Shown: positions 16,138 to 23,927, counted from the first letter of the stretch. The stretch: DNA of 35,169 nucleotides from Actinomycetes bacterium (GCA_023460175.1 JAEWRC010000173.1:1-35169), one strand, 5' to 3'. A program made the numbers and translations. The notes: generated by a model not told the origin, from the letters alone.

Positions 16138-16285
16138 TGGTCAAAGACCGCACTGAACGCACGGTTGGAGAGTGGATCACCGAACGGCGGATGTGCGAAG
16201 CCCGCCGGCTTCTCCTGGACGAGGATCGGCATCATCCGCCTTGTGTGCGAGTCGGGCTCAGCGGTGCAGACGGGCTACCTCGTCA

Positions 16286-17179
16286 TCAAGCCTTCCCACG
16301 ATCGCTCCATGTAGCGATTGCCTGGCTCGCGAAGTCAAGCATCTGGTCAAGGCTGGGGAACAATGCAAAGACATCCAAAATCGCCTCATCAACACCGGAT
16401 TCGGCAAGTCGCTCGAGCTTGTCGGCAACCGTGTCAACGGACATGCCCGGTTCGAGGTTGAGCCGTACGGCCGTCTTCAGCGCGTCGGGGTCTCGGCCGG
16501 CGTCCTGCGCAGTACGTCGGGCGATCGACCACAAGCGATCGAAGTCCTGCAGCCCCTCGACCCCGAGCCAGCCGGTGCCGATGCGGCCCACCCGGCGCAT
16601 CGCAGCCTCACTGGTCCCACCGATCCAGATCGGCGGACCGCCAGCCTGGACTGGGCGCAGGTCGGCGTGGACCGGCGGCAGGGTGAAAAACTCACTGTCC
16701 CAGGAGACCGGGGTGGTCGTCCACCAGTGCTGCAGGAACGCCAGCACGTCGTCGAGCATCCGCCCGCGGCGGTGCCAGTCCGCGCCGCGGGCGATGTCGA
16801 GTTCGTCCTTCATCCATCCGACTCCCACGCCGACGTCGAGGCGGCCGTCGCTGAGCACGTCGAGGGTGGTCAGCATTCGGGCCAGGTGAACGGGCTCGTA
16901 GTAGAACGTGCTGAGGGTGCTGGCGTTGAGCCGCACCCGGCTAGTCGCCGTCGCGGCCACCGTCCACAGCAGCACCGGATCGAGGTAACGGGTCATCTGC
17001 GGCGGGTACGGTTGCTCCTTGCCCGCATAAGTGCTCTGCATGTCGACCGGCGTGACAAAGCGATCGCCGACCCACAGCGTGTCGTAGCCAAGATCTTCAA
17101 GTCCGCGGCAGAACGCGCTCAGACCAACGGCACTGCTGACCGCGGGCCCAACAAATGGAATGACGAAACCTAGCTTCAC
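16286..17179 (-). CDS. LLM-class (F420-type) oxidoreductase
   Basis: 297 residues from the GTG at 17179, with GAAAGGA 8 bases upstream; the longer ATG frame to 17251 adds an unrelated leader. TIM-barrel luciferase-like monooxygenase family: LGFVIPFVG start, LGYDTLWVGDR, RLDVGVGVGW and GGPPIWIGG. The spacing is that of the mycobacterial F420-dependent subgroup (TIGR03619-like). These enzymes use F420H2 or FMN to reduce or oxidise varied organic substrates. Located between reductase copy 3 and the ABM-like gene, which supports a joint redox pathway. Substrate unknown. Confidence 0.85.
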   Translation of the reverse strand: MKLGFVIPFVGPAVSSAVGLSAFCRGLEDLGYDTLWVGDRFVTPVDMQSTYAGKEQPYPPQMTRYLDPVLLWTVAATATSRVRLNASTLSTFYYEPVHLARMLTTLDVLSDGRLDVGVGVGWMKDELDIARGADWHRRGRMLDDVLAFLQHWWTTTPVSWDSEFFTLPPVHADLRPVQAGGPPIWIGGTSEAAMRRVGRIGTGWLGVEGLQDFDRLWSIARRTAQDAGRDPDALKTAVRLNLEPGMSVDTVADKLERLAESGVDEAILDVFALFPSLDQMLDFASQAIATWSDRGKA

Positions 17180-17307
17180 CGTGAGAATCCTTTCTAGGGC
17201 AGACTTATCGTCCGCAACGTCGACATCGTTTTTGGGTGATCCATCAAGCACTGTGTGGGCGCACGCACCCTGTTCGCTGCACTGCTTCGAGTCGGCGGCG
17301 GTGCGGG

Positions 17308-17931
17308 TCAGCTGGGGACGGTGACACCGAGGGCGAAGTCGAGGTTGCCCACCCCGTGCTGGGCGAGACCCACCGCGACCAGGCCCATTCCTTCCAGGTA
17401 GTGGGCCATGTTCAAGCCGCCGACGTCGAGCGGGCGCAGCTTGAGGGTCTTGATGAATTCGGCCACGTCCGCCTTGGCACGCTCGTCGTCACCGGCGAAG
17501 AAGACGTCGAACGGCTGACCCTTGGACAGGGCGGCTTGGAAGAGGGTGTTGAAAGCCTTCACGACATGGGCGCTGGCGGGGGCGGCCTCGGCGACCAATT
17601 GCGCGATGGAGGTGTCGGCTGGGACGGCCAGCCCCGTGCCGCTGTCGTTGAAGGGGTTGGTGATGTCGACGATGATCTTGCCGGCCAGCGCGTCCCCGTA
17701 CTGGCTAACGGCCTGCACGGCGCTGGCGAAAAGCACGGCCAGGATGACGACGTCCCCGGCCGGGACGGCGCCGAACTCTCCCGTCGTGGTGCCGCCGCCG
17801 AGATTCTTGGCTAGGTCAGCGGCCTTGGACTGATCGCGGCCGATCACCTCGACGGTGTTGCCGCCCTTGACCGCCAGTGTGCCGATGGTTCGGGCCATGT
17901 TGCCGGTGCCGATGATGCTGATGTTGCTCAT
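17308..17931 (-). CDS. NADPH:F420-reductase-like Rossmann protein (copy 3)
   Basis: 207 residues, very like copy 1 (12291): SIIGTGNMA, VEVIGRDQSK, GEFGAVPAGD, LNMAHYLEG and the tail GVGNLDFALGV. DNA similarity continues into the upstream spacer (ATGAGATGTCCTATCT, TATTCGAAAGG), which marks a segmental duplication of the NTF2-like plus reductase pair. The downstream neighbour here is the LLM gene, while copy 1 is followed by an SDR, so the two modules diverged in content after duplication. Confidence 0.83.
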   Translation of the reverse strand: MSNISIIGTGNMARTIGTLAVKGGNTVEVIGRDQSKAADLAKNLGGGTTTGEFGAVPAGDVVILAVLFASAVQAVSQYGDALAGKIIVDITNPFNDSGTGLAVPADTSIAQLVAEAAPASAHVVKAFNTLFQAALSKGQPFDVFFAGDDERAKADVAEFIKTLKLRPLDVGGLNMAHYLEGMGLVAVGLAQHGVGNLDFALGVTVPS

Positions 17932-18012
17932 GAGATGTCCTATCTAGATTGGCTATTCGAAAGGTGGAGTTCTCCATCTGACGCCCCCAAATTGGGTGAC
18001 GTGTCAAACACT

Positions 18013-18070
18013 TCGAGGAAGGCGTGGAGCTGAGGAGGCGACCGGATTGGCTGAGCCCCTCGTCAAGGAG
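18013..18070 (+). pseudogene. Second vestigial 5' end of a marR gene
   Basis: In the spacer upstream of reductase copy 3, GAGGAAGGCGTGGAG and GGATTGGCTGAGCCC align with the start of the intact marR (AGGAAAGCATGGACG, GAACTGGCTGAACCC). The distance to the reductase start (about 110 bp) matches the intact pair. Only about the first ten codons remain. Confidence 0.55.
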
Positions 18071-18086
18071 AGCGCGGCCGTGGTCG

Positions 18087-18509
18087 TTACTCCTCGATGG
18101 TGCGCAGTTCCCAGGGCTGCATGCCGAGTGAATCCGCAAGAATGCGCTGCAGCGCGACGCCGGACGGCAGCGGGCGCCAAAATATGGTGACCTCGGCGAT
18201 CTTGCCGTCCGCGTCGAGCCGGATGTAGTCCATCCCGTCGACCGCGGTGTCTTCGATTTGCAGCCGGAAGTACGCGGCGTGGTGCGTCTCGCCGGTGAGG
18301 ACTTCCTTGTAGGTGAGGTCGGCCGACCCGCCGATCCCCTGCATGGCTGCCAGGACTGCCTTGCGGCCGGTGGTTGGCTCATCGCCAAGCGGGCTGTACA
18401 GCACCACGTCCTCGGCGAGGATGCCGGAGAGAGAGTCTTTGTCGGCGCCGCCGTGCATGTAGTCGACGAAAGATTCCACGGTGCCGCGGTGTGGGGTGAA
18501 AGTGGTCAT
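18087..18509 (-). CDS. NTF2/SnoaL-like protein (copy 2)
   Basis: 140 residues with VDYMHGG, AEDVVLYSP, THHAAYFRLQI and the C-terminal QPWELRT. Paralog of 13078-13503. AAGGAG lies 5 bases before the ATG at 18509. The gene lies directly upstream of reductase copy 3 with a 155-bp spacer that also holds a decayed marR head. Ligand or reaction unknown; both copies probably act with their reductase-like partner (inference from repeated pairing). Confidence 0.8.
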   Translation of the reverse strand: MTTFTPHRGTVESFVDYMHGGADKDSLSGILAEDVVLYSPLGDEPTTGRKAVLAAMQGIGGSADLTYKEVLTGETHHAAYFRLQIEDTAVDGMDYIRLDADGKIAEVTIFWRPLPSGVALQRILADSLGMQPWELRTIEE

Positions 18510-18511
18510 GG

Positions 18512-18724
18512 TTACTCCTTAGATGCTTTTGGCTCTGTGAGATCTAGTCGGTGCGCGTACTCGTTCGGGTCGGTATGCCAAGCGATCAGGTCCGGGGTGG
18601 TTGAGATAATGCGGCTATTGAATGACCGAAGGTCAACGCCCACAATGGATTCTGGAAGTCGGAAGGCCGGGATTCTTGCGCTGATGGGCGCGGCCCGGTG
18701 CGGAGACGTTTCGTCGGCGTACAT
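18512..18724 (-). CDS. Possible small ORF (70 aa)
   Basis: An open frame from ATG 18724 whose stop lies in the Shine-Dalgarno of NTF2-like copy 2. The C-terminal part (ISTTPDLIAWHTDPNEYAH) has a plausible protein composition. No family is recognised and there is no good ribosome site. It may be a degraded gene or non-coding; listed because it fills the 228-bp gap between the SDR and NTF2-like genes. Confidence 0.25.
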   Translation of the reverse strand: MYADETSPHRAAPISARIPAFRLPESIVGVDLRSFNSRIISTTPDLIAWHTDPNEYAHRLDLTEPKASKE

Positions 18725-18737
18725 CCTGGTGTTCTAC

Positions 18738-19472
18738 TCAGATCACTGTGGTGCCGCCGTCGACCACCAGCTCGTGACCATTGACATAGCTCGAGTCGTC
18801 GGAGGCAAGGAACAACGCGGCCGACGCGATCTCCTCAGGGCGGCCCATCTCTCGGCGCGGGATCACGGACTCGAACTGCGCCATCTGCTCCTCGTTCATC
18901 ACCTTCGCCAACATCGGCGAGCCGACCTGACCGGGGGTCAGCACGTTCACCCGGATCTTCCTGTCCCGCAACTCCGACACCCACACCCGTGCGTAACCGG
19001 GCAGCACGGCCTTGCTTCCCGCGTACACACTCCAATCGGGGTAGCCCCGCAGCGAAGCGTTCGACCCGGTCATCAAGATCGAACCGCCGTCGTTGAACAG
19101 CGGCAGCGCCTTCTGGACCGTGAAAAGAGTGCCGCGCGCATTCAGCCAGAAGGCATCATGAAAGTCCTCCTCGGTGATCTCACCGAGCTTGGCCTGCTTG
19201 CCCACCCCGGCGCTCGCCCACAACACGTCGATCGCGCCCTTTTCCTGCTTGACCGTGTCGAACAAACGGTCCAGATCGCCGAGGTCGGCCGAATCACCCT
19301 GCACGCCAGTGACATTGCGGCCGATCTGTTCGACGGCCTGATCCAGCTCGTCCTTGCGTCGACCCGTGATGAAGACGTGAGCCCCTTCCTCGACGAATAA
19401 CTTCGCACCGGCCAAGGCCATGCCACTCGTTGCGCCGGTGATCACCGCGACCTTGCCATCAAGCTTTCCCAT
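18738..19472 (-). CDS. Short-chain dehydrogenase/reductase (SDR copy 2)
   Basis: 244 residues from the ATG at 19472 with GGAGAAG just upstream; earlier in-frame ATGs to 19565 are less likely. TGATSGMALAG nucleotide loop, WASAG, YxxxK as Y-A-G-S-K near residue 150, and C-terminal VNGHELVVDGG. Close paralog of SDR copy 1 (shared MGKLDGKVAVITG and LNARGTLFTVQKALPLFND). Divergent from the tetR gene with a 114-bp spacer carrying two repeats, so it is a probable target of that regulator. Confidence 0.88.
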   Translation of the reverse strand: MGKLDGKVAVITGATSGMALAGAKLFVEEGAHVFITGRRKDELDQAVEQIGRNVTGVQGDSADLGDLDRLFDTVKQEKGAIDVLWASAGVGKQAKLGEITEEDFHDAFWLNARGTLFTVQKALPLFNDGGSILMTGSNASLRGYPDWSVYAGSKAVLPGYARVWVSELRDRKIRVNVLTPGQVGSPMLAKVMNEEQMAQFESVIPRREMGRPEEIASAALFLASDDSSYVNGHELVVDGGTTVI

Positions 19473-19500
19473 GATCTTCTCCATTCGATTGCTCGCCGAT

Positions 19501-19578
19501 GCTATGTACACCGAACTGTGTTCATACCGTAAGGGAGGATTCCGTCGAGCGCAAGCTATGCACACCGATCTGTACCCA
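19501..19578. promoter_or_regulatory. Two 24-bp direct repeats, candidate TetR operators
   Basis: GCTATG followed by ACACCGA.CTGT occurs at 19501-19524 and again at 19555-19578, with about five mismatches in 24. Each copy has internal dyad symmetry (ACAC...GTGT in the first, ACA...TGT in the second). They are 54 bp apart in the spacer between SDR copy 2 and tetR, so one could control each direction. Confidence 0.55.
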
Positions 19579-19586
19579 ACTCGGCT

Positions 19587-20189
19587 ATGGTGGGGTGCAT
19601 GACGGAGTTAGAGAAGGGGCCGCGAGGCATGCGCCGCGGCAGAGGCGCACGAGAGCGCATCGTCGCCGCGTCACGAGAGCTGTTCCGTGATCAGGGCATC
19701 AACTCAACCGGCATGGACCAGCTCTGCGCGGTCGCCCAGGTGTCCAAGCGGACGTTCTACCAGCACTTCAGCAGCAAAGATGAGCTGATCGCCGAACACC
19801 TCCGTCGGTTCGATCCCGACGTCCTGCCCGAAGTGTTCGACCGCACCGATCTCACGCCCCGCGAGCGGCTTTTGGCCGCCTTCGACATCCACGCGCCCCT
19901 GTGCCCGTTCATCGCGGCCGCCGTCGAAATCCACGACCCCAGCCACCCGGCACGTCTACACGCCCGGGACTACAAGAAAGCCTTCGCCGCGCGGCTCACC
20001 CAAGCTGCGCGCGAGGCCGGCGCCGCCAACCCCGAACAGCTCGGCGAACAACTGGCGCTGCTCCTGGATGGCGCCTCGGCCCGCAACCGAGTCCTCGACG
20101 CAGACACCTTCGCTACCGCCGCCGCCATCGCAGCGGTCCTCATCGACAACGCCATCCCCGCGGCAGCGGAACCACTTGCCGCACAATGA
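19587..20189 (+). CDS. TetR-family regulator of the element
   Basis: 200 residues from ATG 19587; the ATG at 19599 (MTELEKG) is an equally good start. N-terminal helix-turn-helix: ERIVAASRELFRDQG, then MDQLCAVAQVSKRTFYQHF and SSKDELI. The C-terminal domain is short and helical with one cysteine at LCPF. Divergent from SDR copy 2, probably repressing it and itself through the repeats at 19501-19578. It is the last gene before the right end of the element. Confidence 0.87.
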   Translation: MVGCMTELEKGPRGMRRGRGARERIVAASRELFRDQGINSTGMDQLCAVAQVSKRTFYQHFSSKDELIAEHLRRFDPDVLPEVFDRTDLTPRERLLAAFDIHAPLCPFIAAAVEIHDPSHPARLHARDYKKAFAARLTQAAREAGAANPEQLGEQLALLLDGASARNRVLDADTFATAAAIAAVLIDNAIPAAAEPLAAQ

Positions 20190-20493
20190 AAACGCGACGT
20201 TGGCCAGTTCTCGGAGCGCGCGCGTCTGGCGCTCTCCGCATGGGGCCGGGCATGAGCCGAAGAGTGAGGTTCCGGTGTCCCCTGAAGCGCGCTGACGCAC
20301 GCAGTCGCACGATAAAAGCCGCTTTCGACGAGCTGTAAAGCGCCATCATTCTCATCCAGCTCAGAGAAAGGCCCAGTGCCACAGTTGGCGAGCGGATGAC
20401 AGAACCATTGGAGTGGGGCCTTGACTGATTGTCAGCCTAGCTATCGCATCTATCACCGACCCACCACCAAGCTGGTTGACAAGTCCAGTGAAG
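20190..20493. other. Gene-free right terminal region of the element
   Basis: About 300 bp with no convincing gene on either strand. TTGACTGATT at 20421-20430 repeats the first eight bases of the left terminal motif. GTTGAC recurs at 20475-20480 beside the right end. These may be recombinase-binding sites. A consensus-like TTGACA at 20476-20481 could act as a -35 box, but no matching -10 is seen in the integrated state. Confidence 0.45.
20472..20493. repeat. Right end of the element
   Basis: CTGGTTGAC (20472-20480) is followed by AAGTCCAGTGAA (20481-20492), whose reverse complement TTCACTGGACTT matches the left end TTGACTGAACTT at 10 of 12 positions. One more base (G) separates it from the first host codon, GAA at 20494-20496 (F of KWDGF on the minus strand). 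Confidence 0.6.
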
Positions 20494-20601
20494 GAACCCG
20501 TCCCACTTCGGCTCGTAGGACCACACGCCGGGGTCGTCGGGCACAGCCGTGACGGCCTTGGCGAGCATGGGGTCCACGGGCGGCACTACCGGTAGGTCCA
20601 C
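20494..20601 (-). pseudogene. ligC: ligC, 5' part with active-site motif (split by element)
   Basis: From a GTG at 20601 (GAAGGA about 7 bases upstream; ATG at 20616 is an alternative) 36 codons encode VDLPVVPPVDP, MLAKAV and SYEPKWDGF, ending at F (20496-20494). K32 is the lysine that would carry AMP. After F the frame enters the element and stops at 20437-20439 after about 18 foreign codons (LHWTCQ...). The rest of the ligase is at 5569-6510. The N-terminal fragment alone cannot fold into an adenylation domain. It keeps the native ligC promoter region (20602-20744), shared with the divergent MBL gene. Confidence 0.9.
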
Positions 20602-20744
20602 GCGTCCATCCTTCATCGGCGGGGGCGGTCTGAGAAGACCGTTGTGCCGATTGAGACCCGTGCGCAGCGGGAAAGTCATCGGTTCCTTGACCTCAACAAT
20701 GCTTCAGGTTGCAGGGTGGACTCAGCCCGACGAAGGAGACCACC

Positions 20745-21392
20745 ATGCGACAGCTTTGCCCCGACCTGTGGGAAACCCGCGCCGACGCACCGTTTCCCGG
20801 TCTGACCACCCACGGCTACCTGTGGACCGGCGGTGCGGCCGGCAACGTGTTGTTCTACTCGCTGCTGACCGATGCGGACTTCGAGGCCCTCGACGGTCTC
20901 GGCGGCCTGGCCCACCAGTACCTGTCGCACCGCGACGAGGCCGGGCCCATGCTGGCGACCATCGCGCAGCGGTTCGGTCCGCGGTTGCACGCCCCGGCCG
21001 CCGAGGTCGCCGACATCGCCGAACACGCCCGCGTCGACGTGCCGTTGGCGGACCGGCACACCGACGACAACGGCATCGAGGTGATCCCCACGCCCGGCCA
21101 CAGCCCCGGCAGCACCAGCTATCTGGTGTCCGGCGCCGACGGCGCGCGGTACCTGTTCACCGGCGACACCGTGATCCTCGGCGACGACGGGCGCTGGTTC
21201 GCCGGCTACATCCCGCCGATGAGCCAGGCCGAACCGCTGGCCGCGAGCCTGCGCCTGCTGGCGACCCTGACGCCCGACGTGGTGATCTCCAGCGCTTTCG
21301 CCGGCGAGGCCGGCGCCCACGAGCTGCGCGGCCGGGACTGGGCCGACTGCGTCGACGAGGCTTTGGCGAGCCTGGCGGCGCGCGCGGGGTAG
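20745..21392 (+). CDS. MBL-fold metallo-hydrolase-like protein
   Basis: 215 residues from the ATG at 20745 with GAAGGAG 6 bases upstream; the longer frame from 20709 is unlikely. The beta-lactamase fold shows GHSPGSTSYLV and FTGDTVI. The first metal motif HxHxDH is replaced by LSHRDEAGP, so the usual dinuclear site is incomplete and the protein may bind one metal or act differently. Substrate unknown. Divergent from ligC, upstream of gluQRS. Confidence 0.8.
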   Translation: MRQLCPDLWETRADAPFPGLTTHGYLWTGGAAGNVLFYSLLTDADFEALDGLGGLAHQYLSHRDEAGPMLATIAQRFGPRLHAPAAEVADIAEHARVDVPLADRHTDDNGIEVIPTPGHSPGSTSYLVSGADGARYLFTGDTVILGDDGRWFAGYIPPMSQAEPLAASLRLLATLTPDVVISSAFAGEAGAHELRGRDWADCVDEALASLAARAG

Positions 21393-21508
21393 CCCCTCGC
21401 GCTTCATGCCGTCCAAAGTTGGCTTGTTGTACGCGTCGCGCGAGTAACGGCGCGAGCAAGTCAACTCTGGAGGCAGAACGCCGGGCCGCGCCGGGTAGAT
21501 TTCACGGC

Positions 21509-22390
21509 GTGTCCCGCTCCCCCGGCGCGGGCCGGTTCGCGCCGAGCCCGTCGGCCGACCTGCACATCGGCAACCTGCGTACCGCGATCCTGGCGTGGCT
21601 GTTCGCCCGCACCACCGGCCGACAGTTCCTGATGCGCGTCGAGGACCTCGACGACCGGACATTCCCCGACGTCGCCGCCCGTCAGCTCGACGACCTGGCC
21701 GCGCTGGGCCTGGACTGGGACGGGCCCACCGAATACCAGACCGCGCACGGACACCGCTACGACGCGGCCATCGCGGAGCTCAGCGGCCGGAACCTGACCT
21801 TCGAATGCTATTGCAGCAGAAAGGACATCCTGTCCGCGCCGCGCGCCCCGCACGCCCCCGAGGGCGCCTACCCGGGCACCTGCCGGGACCTCACCGACGC
21901 ACAGCGCGAGGAGCGCCGGGCCACCGGCCGTCCGCCGGCGCTGCGGCTGCGCGCAGACGTCACCGAGTACACCGTCACCGACGTTCTGCACGGCGACTAC
22001 GCCGGCGTGGTCGACGACCTGGTGCTGCGCCGCGGCGACGGGGTGCCCGCCTACAACCTGGCGGTGGTGGTCGACGACGCCGCGACCGGCATCGATCAGG
22101 TGGTGCGCGGCGACGACCTGCTGTCGTCATCGCCGCGGCAGGCGTATCTCGCTGCGCTGCTGGGATATTCGGCGCCGGTCTACGCGCACGTCCCGCTGGT
22201 GCTCAACGCCGAGGGCAAGCGGCTGGCCAAGCGCGACGGCGCGGTGACGCTGACCGAGATCGGTGCCGCCGCGGCACTGCGGCAAATCGCCGACTCCCTG
22301 GGTTATCGGTCGGCGACGGTGGGCGGGATGCTCGACGAGTTCGATCCCGCCCGACTGCCGCGCGAACCGTGGATCTACCGCCCGGGCTAG
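21509..22390 (+). CDS. gluQRS: Glutamyl-Q tRNA(Asp) synthetase
   Basis: 293 residues from a GTG. A GluRS catalytic core without the anticodon-binding domain, as expected for GluQ-RS, which attaches glutamate to queuosine at position 34 of tRNA(Asp). HIGH-like motif HIGN at 19-22 after APSPSADL; KMSKS-like motif KRLAKRDG; zinc-type cysteines in CYCSRKD and GTCRD. The presence of tgt 3.6 kb away fits a queuosine-using organism. Full-length GluRS would be about 480-500 residues, so this is not gltX. Confidence 0.92.
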   Translation: MSRSPGAGRFAPSPSADLHIGNLRTAILAWLFARTTGRQFLMRVEDLDDRTFPDVAARQLDDLAALGLDWDGPTEYQTAHGHRYDAAIAELSGRNLTFECYCSRKDILSAPRAPHAPEGAYPGTCRDLTDAQREERRATGRPPALRLRADVTEYTVTDVLHGDYAGVVDDLVLRRGDGVPAYNLAVVVDDAATGIDQVVRGDDLLSSSPRQAYLAALLGYSAPVYAHVPLVLNAEGKRLAKRDGAVTLTEIGAAAALRQIADSLGYRSATVGGMLDEFDPARLPREPWIYRPG

Positions 22391-22445
22391 TGCGGGTTGC
22401 GCAGAACCCTTCCCGGCGGCGGTGCCGATTGCTACGGTCCGCCGG

Positions 22446-23927
22446 GTGAGCTACTGCCCGCGGCGCCGAGCGCTGCTACCGATCGCCGTGCTCGTGGCGC
22501 TGCTGGCCGGGGTGCTGGCGGCGTGCGGGTCGGCGACCAACGACGCCGAGAATCCCGTCGAGGCCGCCGGGGTGCTGCGCGTCGGCACCGAGGGCGTCTA
22601 CGCGCCGTTCAGCTATCACGATCCCGCCACCGGCGCGCTGACCGGCTACGACGTCGACGTGGCCCGGGCGGTCGGCGAACGGCTCGGCGTGCCGGTCGAA
22701 TTCGTCGAAACCCCGTGGGATTCGACCTTCGCGGCGCTGGAAGCCAACCGGTTCGACGTCGTCGCCAATCAGGTGACCATCACCCCGGAGCGCCAGGCCC
22801 GCTACGACCTGTCGCAGCCGTATGCCGTCGGCGAGGGGGTGATCGTCACCCGCGCCGCCGACACCAGCATCACCTCGCTGGCCGACATCGAGGGCAAGGT
22901 CGCCGGCGAGAACGCGACCAGCAACTGGGCCCAGGTGGCCCGCGACAACGGGGCGCGGGTGGAAACCGTGGAGGGCTTCACCCAGGCGATCACGCTGCTC
23001 AGCCAGGGCCGGGTGGATCTCGTCATCAACGACAGCATCGCGGTCTACGCCTACCTCGCAGAGACCGGCGACACCGCGGTGAAGATCGCCGGGACCACGG
23101 GCGAGACCAGCGAGCAGGGGTTCGCCGCACGCAAGGACAGCGGCCTGCTGCCCGAGCTGAACGCGACACTCGACGAACTGCGCGCCGACGGCACCCTGAG
23201 CGCGATTTCGCAGCGCTACCTCGACGCGGATGCCTCCACCGCCGAGGCCGCCGTCGCCGAGCCGCGCTCGGTGTGGCAACTGATCGCCGACAACCTGTGG
23301 CCGCTGGCCAAGGCCGCGATCACCATGACCATCCCGCTGACCATCATCAGCTTCGCCATCGGGCTGGTACTCGCGCTGCTGGTCGCGTTGGCGCGAATGT
23401 CGTCGAACCGGCTGCTGCGCAACACCTCCCGGCTTTACATCTCGATCATCCGCGGCACGCCGCTGCTGGTGCAGCTGTTCATCGTGTTCTACGCGCTGCC
23501 GGAGTTGGGCGTGCGGATCGATCCGTTCCCGGCGGCGGTGATCGCGTTCAGCCTCAACGTCGGCGGCTATGCGGCCGAGATCATCCGCGCGGCCATCCTG
23601 AGCATCCCCAAGGGGCAGTGGGAGGCCGCCGAGACCATCGGGATGGGTTACTCGACCACGCTGCAGCGGATCGTGTTGCCGCAGGCCGCGCGGGTGGCGG
23701 TGCCGCCGCTGTCCAACACGCTGATCTCCCTGGTGAAGGACACCTCGCTGGCCTCGACCATCCTGGTGACCGAACTGCTGCGCACCGCGCAGATCGCCGC
23801 CGCTCCCACCTTCGAGTTCTTCGCGATGTACGGCACCGCGGCCGCCTACTACTGGGTGATCTGCCTGGCGCTGTCGTTCGCGCAGGGCCGGGTGGAACAA
23901 CGACTGGAGAGGTTCGTGGCCAAGTGA
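22446..23927 (+). CDS. Amino-acid-type ABC importer: binding protein fused to permease
   Basis: 493 residues from a GTG. Lipoprotein signal with lipobox LAAC, C27. Residues ~43-262 are a family-3 solute-binding domain (LRVGTEGVYAPFSY, FDVVANQVTITPER, DLVINDS). Residues ~275-490 are a HisM/GlnP-type permease with about five TM helices (SIIRGTPLLVQLF, and the EAA loop EAAETIGMGYS that contacts the ATPase). The fused format is known for polar amino acid and cystine uptake systems. The GTGA overlap with the ATPase gene makes a two-gene operon. The substrate is not readable from sequence. Confidence 0.92.
   Translation: MSYCPRRRALLPIAVLVALLAGVLAACGSATNDAENPVEAAGVLRVGTEGVYAPFSYHDPATGALTGYDVDVARAVGERLGVPVEFVETPWDSTFAALEANRFDVVANQVTITPERQARYDLSQPYAVGEGVIVTRAADTSITSLADIEGKVAGENATSNWAQVARDNGARVETVEGFTQAITLLSQGRVDLVINDSIAVYAYLAETGDTAVKIAGTTGETSEQGFAARKDSGLLPELNATLDELRADGTLSAISQRYLDADASTAEAAVAEPRSVWQLIADNLWPLAKAAITMTIPLTIISFAIGLVLALLVALARMSSNRLLRNTSRLYISIIRGTPLLVQLFIVFYALPELGVRIDPFPAAVIAFSLNVGGYAAEIIRAAILSIPKGQWEAAETIGMGYSTTLQRIVLPQAARVAVPPLSNTLISLVKDTSLASTILVTELLRTAQIAAAPTFEFFAMYGTAAAYYWVICLALSFAQGRVEQRLERFVAK

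Larger units (their letters stand above)
6511..20493. mobile_element. 13,983-bp Tn554-like integrative element inserted in ligC
   Basis: The boundaries come from the split ligC frame: host sequence stops after 6510 and resumes at 20494, and the two sides join in frame with no base lost or duplicated. The left end has two overlapping tyrosine-recombinase genes reading inward (about 388 and 837 residues), the arrangement of tnpA-tnpB in Tn554, followed by a LigC-type ligase. The remaining 9 kb is cargo: oxidoreductases, NTF2-like proteins, and MarR and TetR regulators. The recombinase-ligase part looks less G+C-rich than the flanks. Tn554 likewise makes no target duplication. No relaxase, phage structural or replication gene is visible, so it is likely a transposon or a mobilised island rather than a conjugative element or prophage. 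Confidence 0.9.

Noticed and set aside
16140..16285. Small ORF (MMPILVQEKPAGF...) upstream of the ABM-like gene
   Set aside because: About 46 codons in another frame before it runs into the ABM gene; no family recognised and no ribosome site. Possibly a degraded gene, but not supportable.
6511..20493. Prophage or conjugative element
   Set aside because: No capsid, tail, portal, terminase, lysis, relaxase or type IV secretion gene is visible.
22397..23923. In-frame extension of the ATPase gene back to 22397
   Set aside because: It reads the binding-protein/permease gene in the wrong frame; the GTG at 23924 overlapping the permease stop is a normal operon start.
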